Shown in pieces: positions 1 through 6,537 of a DNA stretch of 13,412 bases (positions are counted from its first letter, which is position 1; each line of letters opens with the position of its first letter). The translations under genes and the position numbers were made by a program. Below the pieces are notes generated by a model. It was not told the origin of the DNA, searched no databases, and was given only the letters and a program-made list of their open reading frames with translations. Source of the stretch: Desulfobulbaceae bacterium UBA5173 (lineage in GTDB: Bacteria; Desulfobacterota; Desulfobulbia; Desulfobulbales; Desulfobulbaceae); assembly GCA_002413355.1 (NCBI GenBank), contig DHWV01000040.1, positions 1 through 13,412 on the forward strand. The letters are read 5' to 3'.

Positions 1-443
1 AAAGTTATAAGTCACAACTTGGGTTTCAGCTAAGAATATCGTCTATCAGGAAGGAAAGAAAGTTTTTTCGTGGCAACAAGCTGAGGCTTGCAATTCCGCC
101 AACAAAAAACCGGTTTCTCCTGCGAAAGAGAAACCGGCCAAAAAAAGAAGAGATGAAGAACATCTTGATACAAGCAAAGTTCGTGCCAGTTTTACTGGCC
201 TGCTCGGCGTTCACCTCTATATTCCGTTTTATCAAAAGGTTATTTGCAAATTTATAGATTTCTTCCCTGCTTTTCTGTTACGGGGCGATACAGTTTTTTT
301 TACAGTCAATAGGGCATATTGACTCCTTGTATATACAGCAGGAGGCGTGCATTCCGCATCGCTATAGCTCTATCTGGTGCAATTCAACATTTCACCAAAA
401 TATTATTTTTTTGCTGTCCGCAGGAGAGGCACAGATTAAGCAG
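1..443. other. AT-rich intergenic region, no supported gene
   Basis: This stretch is clearly more AT-rich than the genes to its right and has no reading frame with a convincing start plus recognisable protein content. Two plus frames stay open across the left part: one covers codons 11-322 but has no start codon, and another runs to 258 and contains a 35-codon ATG frame at 151-258 with a hydrophobic middle. Neither resembles a protein I know. On the minus strand there is a small hairpin (185-199, arms GCCAGT/ACTGGC) and, downstream of it, a strong terminator (104-137). Around 325-340 on the minus strand an AAGGAG motif precedes an ATG that meets a stop after three codons. The region is probably the 3' untranslated end of the leftward operon, possibly with a small RNA or a decayed gene. 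Confidence 0.5.
104..137 (-). terminator. Rho-independent terminator (minus strand)
   Basis: A perfect 10-bp inverted repeat (CCGGTTTCTC at 110-119 and GAGAAACCGG at 128-137) encloses an 8-nt loop. Read on the minus strand, the stem is followed directly by six T residues (complement of A104-A109). The plus-strand reading has no T run, so the signal works leftward. The nearest upstream minus-strand gene is the TauE-type permease, which stops about 300 nt away, so this may end the rsmE-def-permease transcript or an unannotated small RNA. Confidence 0.8.
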
Positions 444-1340
444 TTAAAAGCTATAGGAAAGGATATAATTGAAGGCCGTTGAAAGAACGAAAAAGCAGAG
501 AATCAGCTTGATGGTTCTGGCGGGCAAATACTTTTGGCAGCGTGCGCCGAGATACATGCCGCAGAAACCGCCTATGCCGAACAAAACACCAAGCTGCCAA
601 TCCGGGGCGACAGACATGCTTGGATAAAAGGCGGCGAGCGTTTGATAGATGAGAACACCTGCGACAGAGGTGATGAACGTGCCCATTAACGAGGCTCCGG
701 CCACGGCATGAACCGGCAGGCGGAACAAGGCGATCATGAAAGGGGCGATGATTGCGCCGCCGCCAATGCCGTATATACCGCCGATGATGCCGACAATAAG
801 GCAAAGCGAAAAAATCTTTGGCACGGAAAAGGCGTAGCTCTGCCCGGCAAAAGAAAACTCTGCCTGCTTCAGGGAAAACTTGGAATCTGTGACAACAAGC
901 GGGATGTTGACCGGCTGGACAGTGGGCTGCCGTAGAGCATCCACCAGCAGCTTGCTGCCTACATAAAGCAACACCAAGCCGACAAACAATTTGAACTGCT
1001 TTGGATCAGGAAGATATTCAAGCCGCAGCCACGCCCCGATCAGCACACCCGGCAGAGTGCCAATAATCACTGCCGCCGTCAGGGGCCAGACCATGCGCCG
1101 TTCTCGCGCATACCGCCATACGCCACTGGGAATGGCGATGACATTGAATAGCTGATTAGTGCCGCTAACCGACGGCGCGGTGTAGTGAAGGACGCTCATC
1201 TGGAAGGGAAGGAGCAAAAATGCCCCCGAAAGCCCACCCATTGAGGCGAAAAAAGAAACAATGAATGCAGTCAGCGGCGGCAGGAATATCCATGTTTTTA
1301 CGCCGGAGACTGGGAATGTTGCGTGAAAAACATTGCCCAT
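444..1340 (-). CDS. TauE/SafE-family (sulfite exporter-like) permease
   Basis: This 298-residue polytopic inner-membrane protein belongs to the TauE/SafE (DUF81) family, whose members are proposed to move sulfite, sulfonates or related organosulfur anions. Two repeated halves are visible. The first carries the glycine-rich SMGGLSGAFLLLP around residues 33-45, and the second has IIGGIYGIGGGAIIAP around 185-200. The G-G-x-x-G-G...P pattern in each half is the family hallmark. Hydrophobic segments fall near 17-45, 85-105, 117-135, 175-205, 213-235, 248-265 and 277-296. A hydrophilic stretch at about 137-170 links the halves. The ATG at 1340 lies 13 nt after the deformylase stop, so it is probably co-transcribed with def and rsmE, although no clear Shine-Dalgarno is visible. 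Substrate cannot be read from the sequence, and the link to sulfur compounds rests only on family membership. Confidence 0.88.
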   Translation of the reverse strand: MGNVFHATFPVSGVKTWIFLPPLTAFIVSFFASMGGLSGAFLLLPFQMSVLHYTAPSVSGTNQLFNVIAIPSGVWRYARERRMVWPLTAAVIIGTLPGVLIGAWLRLEYLPDPKQFKLFVGLVLLYVGSKLLVDALRQPTVQPVNIPLVVTDSKFSLKQAEFSFAGQSYAFSVPKIFSLCLIVGIIGGIYGIGGGAIIAPFMIALFRLPVHAVAGASLMGTFITSVAGVLIYQTLAAFYPSMSVAPDWQLGVLFGIGGFCGMYLGARCQKYLPARTIKLILCFFVLSTAFNYILSYSF

Positions 1341-1353
1341 GATGCAGTGTGGT

Positions 1354-1860
1354 TTATTTCTTTTCTAAAATTTTCTTCATCTTCCGCTTGTACATGTCCT
1401 GCTTGAGCCTGCTGATCCGGTCAATAAACAACGTGCCATGCAGGTGATCAACCTCGTGCTGGATGATACGGGCAAAGCGGTCTTCAGCGATGAAATCGAG
1501 CGGCTTGCCTTTGGCATCTTGAGCCGTGACGCGGATTTTTTTGAAGCGCTCCACCTTCGCATCATACTCGACCACGCTCAGACAGCCTTCCTTGCCGCTC
1601 TCGCAGCCTTCACCTTCAGAAATCACCGGATTGATCAAGACGATGTATTTTTTTTCGTCCTCCTGCGCGGAAATGTCAATGACAGCAATCTGACGGGCCA
1701 CGCCAATCTGGTTGCCCGCTAATCCCACACCTTGCGCTTCGTACATAGTCTCAGCCATGTCCTTAGCCAATTGATGAAGCGTGCTGTCAAATTCGCTGAT
1801 TTTTACGGCCTTCTCCCGCAGCACCGGATGAGGATGAGTCAGTATTGTTCTGAGAGCCAT
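1354..1860 (-). CDS. def: Peptide deformylase
   Basis: This is a cytoplasmic metalloenzyme that removes the formyl group from the N-terminal methionine of nascent proteins. At 168 residues it has the usual length of a bacterial deformylase. All three signature motifs are present: GVGLAGNQ at 44-51 (motif 1), EGCLS at 91-95 (motif 2, metal ligand Cys93) and QHEVDH at 134-139 (motif 3, metal ligands His135 and His139, catalytic Glu136). Motif 1 differs slightly from the common GVGLAAPQ form, with G-N replacing A-P; the glutamine is kept, so activity is expected. The C-terminus is lysine-rich, as is common in the family. It lies 18 nt after rsmE and 13 nt before the permease, in one leftward unit. 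The partner gene fmt (formyltransferase), often next to def, is not in the window. Confidence 0.96.
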   Translation of the reverse strand: MALRTILTHPHPVLREKAVKISEFDSTLHQLAKDMAETMYEAQGVGLAGNQIGVARQIAVIDISAQEDEKKYIVLINPVISEGEGCESGKEGCLSVVEYDAKVERFKKIRVTAQDAKGKPLDFIAEDRFARIIQHEVDHLHGTLFIDRISRLKQDMYKRKMKKILEKK

Positions 1861-1878
1861 GCTGGTATGGTGAAAAAA

Positions 1879-2598
1879 TCAAAGTTCAAAATTGCCAAGT
1901 GCGTGTTGGGCCAAGACAACTGTAGCCAAGGCCGCAGTCTCCGCCCGCAGTGTCCGGGGGCCGAGCGAGACCGTTCTGAAGCCGCTGCGTCCCGCCTGCT
2001 CAACCTCTGAGGAGTGAAAGCCGCCTTCCGGCCCGATCAGCAGCGCGACCGGCTGTCCAGCCTTCAAACCGAGGGTGGAAAAAGAGCAGGCGGTCTCATT
2101 TTCCCACGGCATGATTGTAACGCAGTCCGCAGGAAAAATCAGTTCGGACAAGGGCAAAGGCGAGCTGATCCGCATAAGCATGGCCCGTCCGCATTGCTTG
2201 CAGGCTTCCTGCATGATTCGCTGCCAGCGGTCAAGCAGCTGGCGGTCTTTGCCCTGCGGCTCGCAGTAGCGGGTGATGACCGGCTGAAAACTGTGCACGC
2301 CCAGTTCAGTCGCCTTTTGGACGAGCAAATCCATCTTCTTGCCCTTCAGCAGAGCTGGTGCCAATGTTAGCGGGCTGCTTGGCTCCAGCTCCCGGCGGCG
2401 GTTGAGTATGCGAAAGAGCACACTGTCCGGGCTGATCTGCTCAATTTGCACGGAAATCACCCGCCCTGCGCCGTCAAGCAGCTCTGCTGTCTCGCCAAGC
2501 CGCATTCGCAGCACCGCCCGGAGATGATGCGCCTCCGCCCCGCTGATCAGCACCTGCTCGGCGGTCTCATTGGCCACGTCATAAAAGAAACGCTGCAT
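1879..2598 (-). CDS. rsmE: 16S rRNA (uracil-1498-N3) methyltransferase
   Basis: This is a SPOUT-class, SAM-dependent enzyme that methylates N3 of U1498 in 16S rRNA of the small subunit. The 239 residues match the usual family length. An N-terminal PUA-like domain (about 1-70, including HHLRAVLRMRLG) precedes the knotted SPOUT domain. Characteristic motifs are KATELGV at 95-101, EACKQCGR at 131-138, LIGPEGGF at 187-194 and SLGPRTLRAETA at 211-222, the last two forming the SAM-binding trefoil knot. The ATG at 2598 gives the standard short MQRFFYD start. Upstream is a 108-bp gap after ftsK that holds a good promoter match, so rsmE is probably the first gene of an rsmE-def-permease transcript. 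No strong Shine-Dalgarno is visible. Confidence 0.95.
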   Translation of the reverse strand: MQRFFYDVANETAEQVLISGAEAHHLRAVLRMRLGETAELLDGAGRVISVQIEQISPDSVLFRILNRRRELEPSSPLTLAPALLKGKKMDLLVQKATELGVHSFQPVITRYCEPQGKDRQLLDRWQRIMQEACKQCGRAMLMRISSPLPLSELIFPADCVTIMPWENETACSFSTLGLKAGQPVALLIGPEGGFHSSEVEQAGRSGFRTVSLGPRTLRAETAALATVVLAQHALGNFEL

Positions 2599-2655
2599 GA
2601 AGGAAACATTCGGTTGCGCGGGTGGAACCGCTTGGTCAAGGCAGACAACCGCCCT

Positions 2656-2684
2656 ACTTTATGCCCACTGCTGCCGCCTGTCAA
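2656..2684 (-). promoter_or_regulatory. Sigma70-like promoter upstream of rsmE
   Basis: On the minus strand a perfect TTGACA (complement of 2679-2684) is followed after exactly 17 nt by TAAAGT (complement of 2656-2661), which matches four of six positions of the -10 consensus. It lies in the 108-bp gap between the ftsK stop and the rsmE start, which is the largest gap in the leftward gene block. Transcription would start near 2649, leaving a leader of about 50 nt. Confidence 0.55.
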
Positions 2685-2706
2685 GTCCGCTGTACGGCCT
2701 GGCATC

Positions 2707-4956
2707 TCAATCCTGCGAAGCCAGCACTTCCCGTGGCCGGGAACCGTCTGATGGCCCGACAATGCCGTCCCGCTCCATCATCTCAATCATACGGGCGGCA
2801 CGGTTGTAGCCCACCCGCAGCCGTCGCTGGAGCATGGATATCGATGCCTGTCTCGTTTCTTTGACCACTGCCACGGCCTGATCATAGAATTCGTCATATT
2901 CCTCCTCGCCGTCGTCACTGCCACCCTCCTCTTCAGCAATCTTCAGGACAGACTCATCATAGTCTGCGCCGCCTTGCTCTTTGAGGAAGTTGATGATTCG
3001 CTCGGTTTCATTCTCAGAAATATACGCACCGTGAATGCGCTTGAGCTTGGCAGCACCAGGCGGCAGAAAGAGCATGTCGCCGAGACCAAGCAGATGCTCG
3101 GCACCAGAGGTGTCAAGGATGGTCCGGGAATCGACCTTGGAGGAAACTTTGAAGGAAATCCGAGTTGGAAAGTTGGCTTTGATCAGGCCGGTGAGGACAT
3201 CCACTGAAGGCCGCTGGGTGGCAAGGATGATGTGCATTCCGGCGGCTCGCGCCATCTGGGCCAAGCGGGCGATGGAAGTCTCCACATCCTTGGAAGCCAC
3301 CATCATCAAATCAGCCAGCTCATCGACAATAATGACGATGTAGGGCAATTTCTCTTCAGCAGTCTTGTTGTACGTGGCGAAGGACTTGACTCTGGCTGTC
3401 TCCAGCAGCTTGTAGCGCCGCTCCATTTCCCGCACCGCCCAGAGCAGGGCGCGGCTGGCCATCTTTGGTTCGACCACCACCGGATGGAGCAGATGAGGAA
3501 TTCCTTCATAGGTTGACAGCTCAATCCGCTTAGGATCAATCATCAGCAGTCGCACCAGCTCCGGTGTGGCCTTGTACAGTATTGAGCAGATGAACGCATT
3601 GATCGCCACGGACTTGCCCGCGCCGGTGGCTCCGGCGATAAGCAGGTGGGGCATTTTGGCCAGATCAGCCACAGTCGGGTGGCCGACCGAATCAAAGCCA
3701 AGGGCGATGGTCAGGAAGGAGGACGAGTTCCGGTACGCGTTGTCTAACAGGATGTCACGGAGAAAGACCGTCTTGCGCTTGGGATTGGGAATCTCTATGC
3801 CGATGGCCGCCTTGCCGGGAATGGAGCCGACCACGCGCACCCGATCCACCTTTAGCACCATGGCTAAGTCGTCAGCAAGGTTGACGATCTTGTTGATTTT
3901 GATTCCAGCGGCCGGGGCGAATTCATAGGTTGTCACCACCGGCCCCGGCGAAACACCAACCACCTCGCCCTGCACAGCGAAATCAAGCAGCTTGGCCACC
4001 AAAATCTCGCAGACTTCCTCGTAATGCTTCCGGTCGATTTCAATATTTTCCTGTTTGTTCTCCTCCAGCAGAGTGATCGGCGGCAGCTCAAATTCCTGCT
4101 GGCGAGCAGGCTTTTTTTTAGGCGGATCAGGCGGCGCAGCGGCCTTTGGATCAGGCTTGTCCGTTGGCGGCAGCGAGGCCTGCGCAGGCTCCCGGAAAAA
4201 AGGAAGTTTCTGGATGATCACCGACGATAGGCCGGGCAGATTGGTGATTGCTGGAGAGGCTGGCTCCGGCGGAGGCAATGCGTTGCGCTGCTCGCGCTCC
4301 TCCTTCCATGCCGCCATTTTTTCCCGCAGCGGCTCCTCCAGTGCAGCGGCTTTCTCGCCTGCGGCCAGCAATTGCCCCCAGAGCCACGCGGCAAAGGCTA
4401 TGGGGGAAAAACGCACCGCCGCCATCAGCGAAAAGACAAGGAGGAGGAGGAGAAGAAGCGTTGAACCTGCCGAACCGAGCAGGCTTTCCAGTAGCTCCCG
4501 GAGCAAACTGCCGAGAAAGCCTCCAGGCCGGATGAATTCCGGCGGAAAAAAGATGCGCTCTGCCAATGCCAGCAGCCCGGCTGAGGCCAGCAGAATGCCG
4601 GTCAGCCCGGCGATGATGAACGGCAGACGGTCGAATATGCTGCGATTGCTGAGAACAGCGGCGGCGAGATAGAACAGCAACAACGGCAGAAAAAAGGGAA
4701 TCACGCCAAGAAATGAGATCAAGTAGCGGGCTGCGTAGTGACCAAAATGACCGCACCAATTTTCCGCTGGAAGCTGAAGAAACGGCGACGTACCGAGCAG
4801 CGGTAGGCTGTAGCTGATCAGACTGAGCAGCAGCACCAGCCCCAGAAAGAGGCAGGTGACAGCGGCTGCCTCTTGATGCAACCGGGCGTAGTTATGCAGG
4901 CGCATCTGGACACGATCAGTTGCGTTTGAAGATGACGGCCGGGTTGCCCTCGGCAT
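2707..4956 (-). CDS. ftsK: DNA translocase FtsK (SpoIIIE family)
   Basis: FtsK is a septum-anchored hexameric ATPase that pumps DNA during division and directs chromosome dimer resolution at dif. This 749-residue protein has the full layout. Hydrophobic membrane segments lie at about 30-52, 76-102, 111-133 and 163-200. A proline/charged linker covers 205-300. The alpha/beta motor follows, with Walker A GATGAGKS at 442-449 and Walker B VIIVDE at 541-546, plus the conserved LLMIDPKRIEL and LATQRPSVDV stretches. A C-terminal winged-helix gamma domain (about 685-749) reads DNA polarity sequences. An acidic run (EEEGGSDDGEEEYDE) sits between motor and gamma. The linker is short compared with E. 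coli FtsK, as is usual outside enterobacteria. The ATG at 4956 overlaps the META lipoprotein gene by 41 nt. A second in-frame ATG at 4905 (residue 18), just after the META stop, would avoid the overlap and is a plausible alternative. Neither has a clear Shine-Dalgarno. Confidence 0.96.
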   Translation of the reverse strand: MPRATRPSSSNATDRVQMRLHNYARLHQEAAAVTCLFLGLVLLLSLISYSLPLLGTSPFLQLPAENWCGHFGHYAARYLISFLGVIPFFLPLLLFYLAAAVLSNRSIFDRLPFIIAGLTGILLASAGLLALAERIFFPPEFIRPGGFLGSLLRELLESLLGSAGSTLLLLLLLVFSLMAAVRFSPIAFAAWLWGQLLAAGEKAAALEEPLREKMAAWKEEREQRNALPPPEPASPAITNLPGLSSVIIQKLPFFREPAQASLPPTDKPDPKAAAPPDPPKKKPARQQEFELPPITLLEENKQENIEIDRKHYEEVCEILVAKLLDFAVQGEVVGVSPGPVVTTYEFAPAAGIKINKIVNLADDLAMVLKVDRVRVVGSIPGKAAIGIEIPNPKRKTVFLRDILLDNAYRNSSSFLTIALGFDSVGHPTVADLAKMPHLLIAGATGAGKSVAINAFICSILYKATPELVRLLMIDPKRIELSTYEGIPHLLHPVVVEPKMASRALLWAVREMERRYKLLETARVKSFATYNKTAEEKLPYIVIIVDELADLMMVASKDVETSIARLAQMARAAGMHIILATQRPSVDVLTGLIKANFPTRISFKVSSKVDSRTILDTSGAEHLLGLGDMLFLPPGAAKLKRIHGAYISENETERIINFLKEQGGADYDESVLKIAEEEGGSDDGEEEYDEFYDQAVAVVKETRQASISMLQRRLRVGYNRAARMIEMMERDGIVGPSDGSRPREVLASQD

Positions 4957-5734
4957 CGCTCAAAGTCAGCGTGTCGCCCTCAATGCGGTACGAGGATGCC
5001 ATATACAGCGCGGCCATAAAGCTCCCTTCCTGTTCCATGAGCGTGTCCGACGGGCATTGTTGTGTGGTCATCATGATCATTTCAAAGTTGAACGTTCTGG
5101 CGGACGGCGACGCGGCGTGCTTCGCCAAGTACTTGTTGCAGCCGCCGAAACCGCTCAACTGGCCGCTTGCGTCAAAGGTAGCGGTCAATGATCGGCTACT
5201 GAGGACATCAGTCATATTGCCCTGTCCGTCATTGTAGCGGATGACATGCCACAAAGTGCCGCGCAGCTCCTGGCTCTGGGCCTTGAGCACCGCCACTGCC
5301 CCGCCTTTCGCGTCCTTTAGGGTCAGTCTGTCTTTGGTAAGGCTGAAGGAGACAGTAGTCTTCAGCGCATCTGTGAACCGCTGCTCCTGCTGCATGATTT
5401 CCGGCGGATCGCACTGGTTCTTGGTCATAACGGCCAGCTCCATGCGAAATTTGCCCTTAGCTCCCTCAAAATAGGGGCCGGAATAGCTGTTGCAGCCTGC
5501 CGAGCCTCTGGCTTGTCCTTTGTCAAAATTGACGGTGATGCCCGCTTTAGCCGTTTGGCTGCCCAAGTTTTCCAAAAGCCACGTTGTGCCGTTCAGCGTG
5601 CTGCCGCTGGCCTCCTCTGCTGGCGTGGCTGGTGGAGCGGTTTGCTTCTTTTTTGAGGAGCAGCTACTAAACAACAGAGCAGCAGCAAAGAGGGCAAACA
5701 GGGAGGGGAGTATCTTTTTGAATGTTGAAGGCAT
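4916..5734 (-). CDS. Double META-domain lipoprotein (HslJ-like)
   Basis: This 272-residue predicted lipoprotein contains two META domains, the fold found in E. coli HslJ and in secreted or envelope proteins linked to stress and motility; no biochemical activity is established for the fold. The N-terminus has a charged start, a hydrophobic core at about 9-22 and a lipobox-like FSSC with Cys25 as the likely lipidated residue. A serine/lysine/proline linker runs to about 45. META domain 1 (about 46-152) has TWLLENL, SAGCNSYSG at 78-86 and KNQCDPP. META domain 2 (about 157-272) has LWHVIRY, GFGGCNKY at 195-202 and TQQCPSD. Each repeat keeps one cysteine in the GCN motif (81, 199) and one before the helix (108, 227), possibly pairing as disulfides. 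The gene starts 17 nt after the upstream OB-fold gene and its end overlaps ftsK, suggesting co-transcription. Confidence 0.85.
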   Translation of the reverse strand: MPSTFKKILPSLFALFAAALLFSSCSSKKKQTAPPATPAEEASGSTLNGTTWLLENLGSQTAKAGITVNFDKGQARGSAGCNSYSGPYFEGAKGKFRMELAVMTKNQCDPPEIMQQEQRFTDALKTTVSFSLTKDRLTLKDAKGGAVAVLKAQSQELRGTLWHVIRYNDGQGNMTDVLSSRSLTATFDASGQLSGFGGCNKYLAKHAASPSARTFNFEMIMMTTQQCPSDTLMEQEGSFMAALYMASSYRIEGDTLTLSDAEGNPAVIFKRN

Positions 5735-5751
5735 GAGTTTTTTCTGGGGCG

Positions 5752-6321
5752 TTAGGGCTGCGTGCTGATTTGCGGCTGATAGGCCAAGGAACTTTTTTTG
5801 TCGGATAGAGTCCGTTCCATGCTCCGCCGCACCGCTTCAGACCGTTTTGAGAAGAGCTTCCGCTGTATTTCTTGGATTCTCTCAAGCAGATGATCTGGCT
5901 GGTTATTCCACAGCGGGCGGCCGGTCAAAGGATCCCTAATCCGCAGCTCAAAATAATTCCGGGAGCAGTTGGTGATCGTCGCAGCAAAGATGTTGTTTGC
6001 AGTCAGTCTCGTGGCAAAGCGCGAGCCGGAGATGATAAGCTGATCGCCAGGCTGAAAAATGAACTGGTTCGGGTGGTTGTCCGCATACCACTGTGGACAG
6101 ATATGCACCAGGTAGATCCTCGAAAAGGCATCCCGGGCAAAGAGATGCAGGCCAAATCTGCCGCTGTTTGGATTCTGCAAGGTGTTGACGCTTTCCACTT
6201 TGGCGGCGAACTGCATGAAGGTCAGCCGGTTGTACTGCGACATGGCGTTCATTTGCGCAAAGGCAAAGGGTGCGCAGAGAAGCAGCGCGAGAAGCAAAAC
6301 GAAGAGGATGGCAGACCGCAT
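5752..6321 (-). CDS. Exported OB-fold-like protein of unknown function (MamS-like motif)
   Basis: This 189-residue protein has a clear Sec signal peptide (hydrophobic core about 4-20, probable cleavage after AFA at 22) and is probably periplasmic. The middle, about residues 38-118, looks like a small beta-barrel: KVESVNTLQ, then GLHLFARDAF, IYLVHICPQWYADN at 69-82, FQPGDQLIISGSRF at 89-102 and NIFAATI. The hICPQWY plus PGD-x-hxhxGS spacing resembles the OB-like domain I associate with the magnetosome protein MamS and many uncharacterised periplasmic proteins; this is recall of a pattern, not a search result. The C-terminal third is charged and helical (RIQEIQRKLFSKR). I chose the ATG at 6321 because it gives a clean signal peptide; a TTG at 6360 would add 13 unrelated residues. 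The gene is divergent from another OB-fold protein and is followed 17 nt later by the META lipoprotein. Confidence 0.7.
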   Translation of the reverse strand: MRSAILFVLLLALLLCAPFAFAQMNAMSQYNRLTFMQFAAKVESVNTLQNPNSGRFGLHLFARDAFSRIYLVHICPQWYADNHPNQFIFQPGDQLIISGSRFATRLTANNIFAATITNCSRNYFELRIRDPLTGRPLWNNQPDHLLERIQEIQRKLFSKRSEAVRRSMERTLSDKKSSLAYQPQISTQP

Positions 6322-6374
6322 GATGACACCGTTGTGAGCTGTTCCGCCGCCCGGAAGCAAGCGGCTGAAGGGCA

Positions 6375-6404
6375 GTTATACACACAATTCCGGTTGGAAA
6401 ACAA
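6375..6404 (-). promoter_or_regulatory. Candidate promoter for the minus-strand OB-fold gene
   Basis: On the minus strand TTGTTT (complement of 6399-6404) and TATAAC (complement of 6375-6380) are separated by 18 nt. The -10 box is a good match and the -35 box is moderate. Transcription would start near 6368, about 47 nt before the ATG at 6321. It is arranged back to back with the plus-strand promoter at 6436-6464. Confidence 0.4.
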
Positions 6405-6435
6405 CACCAAACTGCGGGCCGCTGTTGAGGTGCTG

Positions 6436-6464
6436 TTGACAGAGGGCGGACAATCTTCTATAAA
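6436..6464 (+). promoter_or_regulatory. Near-consensus sigma70 promoter for the plus-strand operon
   Basis: A perfect TTGACA at 6436-6441 is followed after exactly 17 nt by TATAAA at 6459-6464 (five of six consensus bases). The transcript would begin about 6471 and carry a leader of roughly 66 nt before the ATG at 6538. This is the best promoter match in the window and the only clear one ahead of the six-gene rightward operon. Confidence 0.75.
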
Positions 6465-6484
6465 TACAGACTGCCAGAAACAAC

Positions 6485-6509
6485 AGGCCGCAGCCGGCCT
6501 TCATTTTTT
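6485..6509 (+). promoter_or_regulatory. GC hairpin plus T run in the operon leader (attenuator-like)
   Basis: The arms AGGCCG (6485-6490) and CGGCCT (6495-6500) form a perfect 6-bp stem with a CAGC loop, and a run of six T residues follows at 6504-6509. The arrangement is that of a short intrinsic terminator placed between the promoter and the Shine-Dalgarno of the first gene. The stem is short and the T run begins 3 nt after it, so termination may be weak or conditional, or the resemblance may be chance. Confidence 0.35.
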
Positions 6510-6523
6510 CATCCAACTCGCGC

Positions 6524-6529
6524 AAGGAG
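6524..6529 (+). promoter_or_regulatory. Ribosome binding site deciding the start at 6538
   Basis: AAGGAG at 6524-6529 lies 8 nt before the ATG at 6538 but only 2 nt before another in-frame ATG at 6532. The spacing favours 6538 as the start. Confidence 0.7.
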
Positions 6530-6537
6530 ACATGCCG

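Noticed and set aside
26..235. Minus-strand 69-codon frame
   Set aside because: It starts with TTG, has no ribosome binding site, and runs straight through the strong minus-strand terminator at 104-137. The composition reflects AT-rich DNA rather than a protein.
4055..4672. Plus-strand 205-codon frame inside ftsK
   Set aside because: It is a Ser/Arg/Ala-rich shadow of the ftsK membrane and linker region; the opposite strand has full FtsK motifs in frame.
5872..6537. Upstream extension of the plus-strand OB-fold gene
   Set aside because: The frame is open, but it lies antisense to the minus-strand OB-fold gene and across both divergent promoters. The signal peptide and Shine-Dalgarno place the start at 6538.
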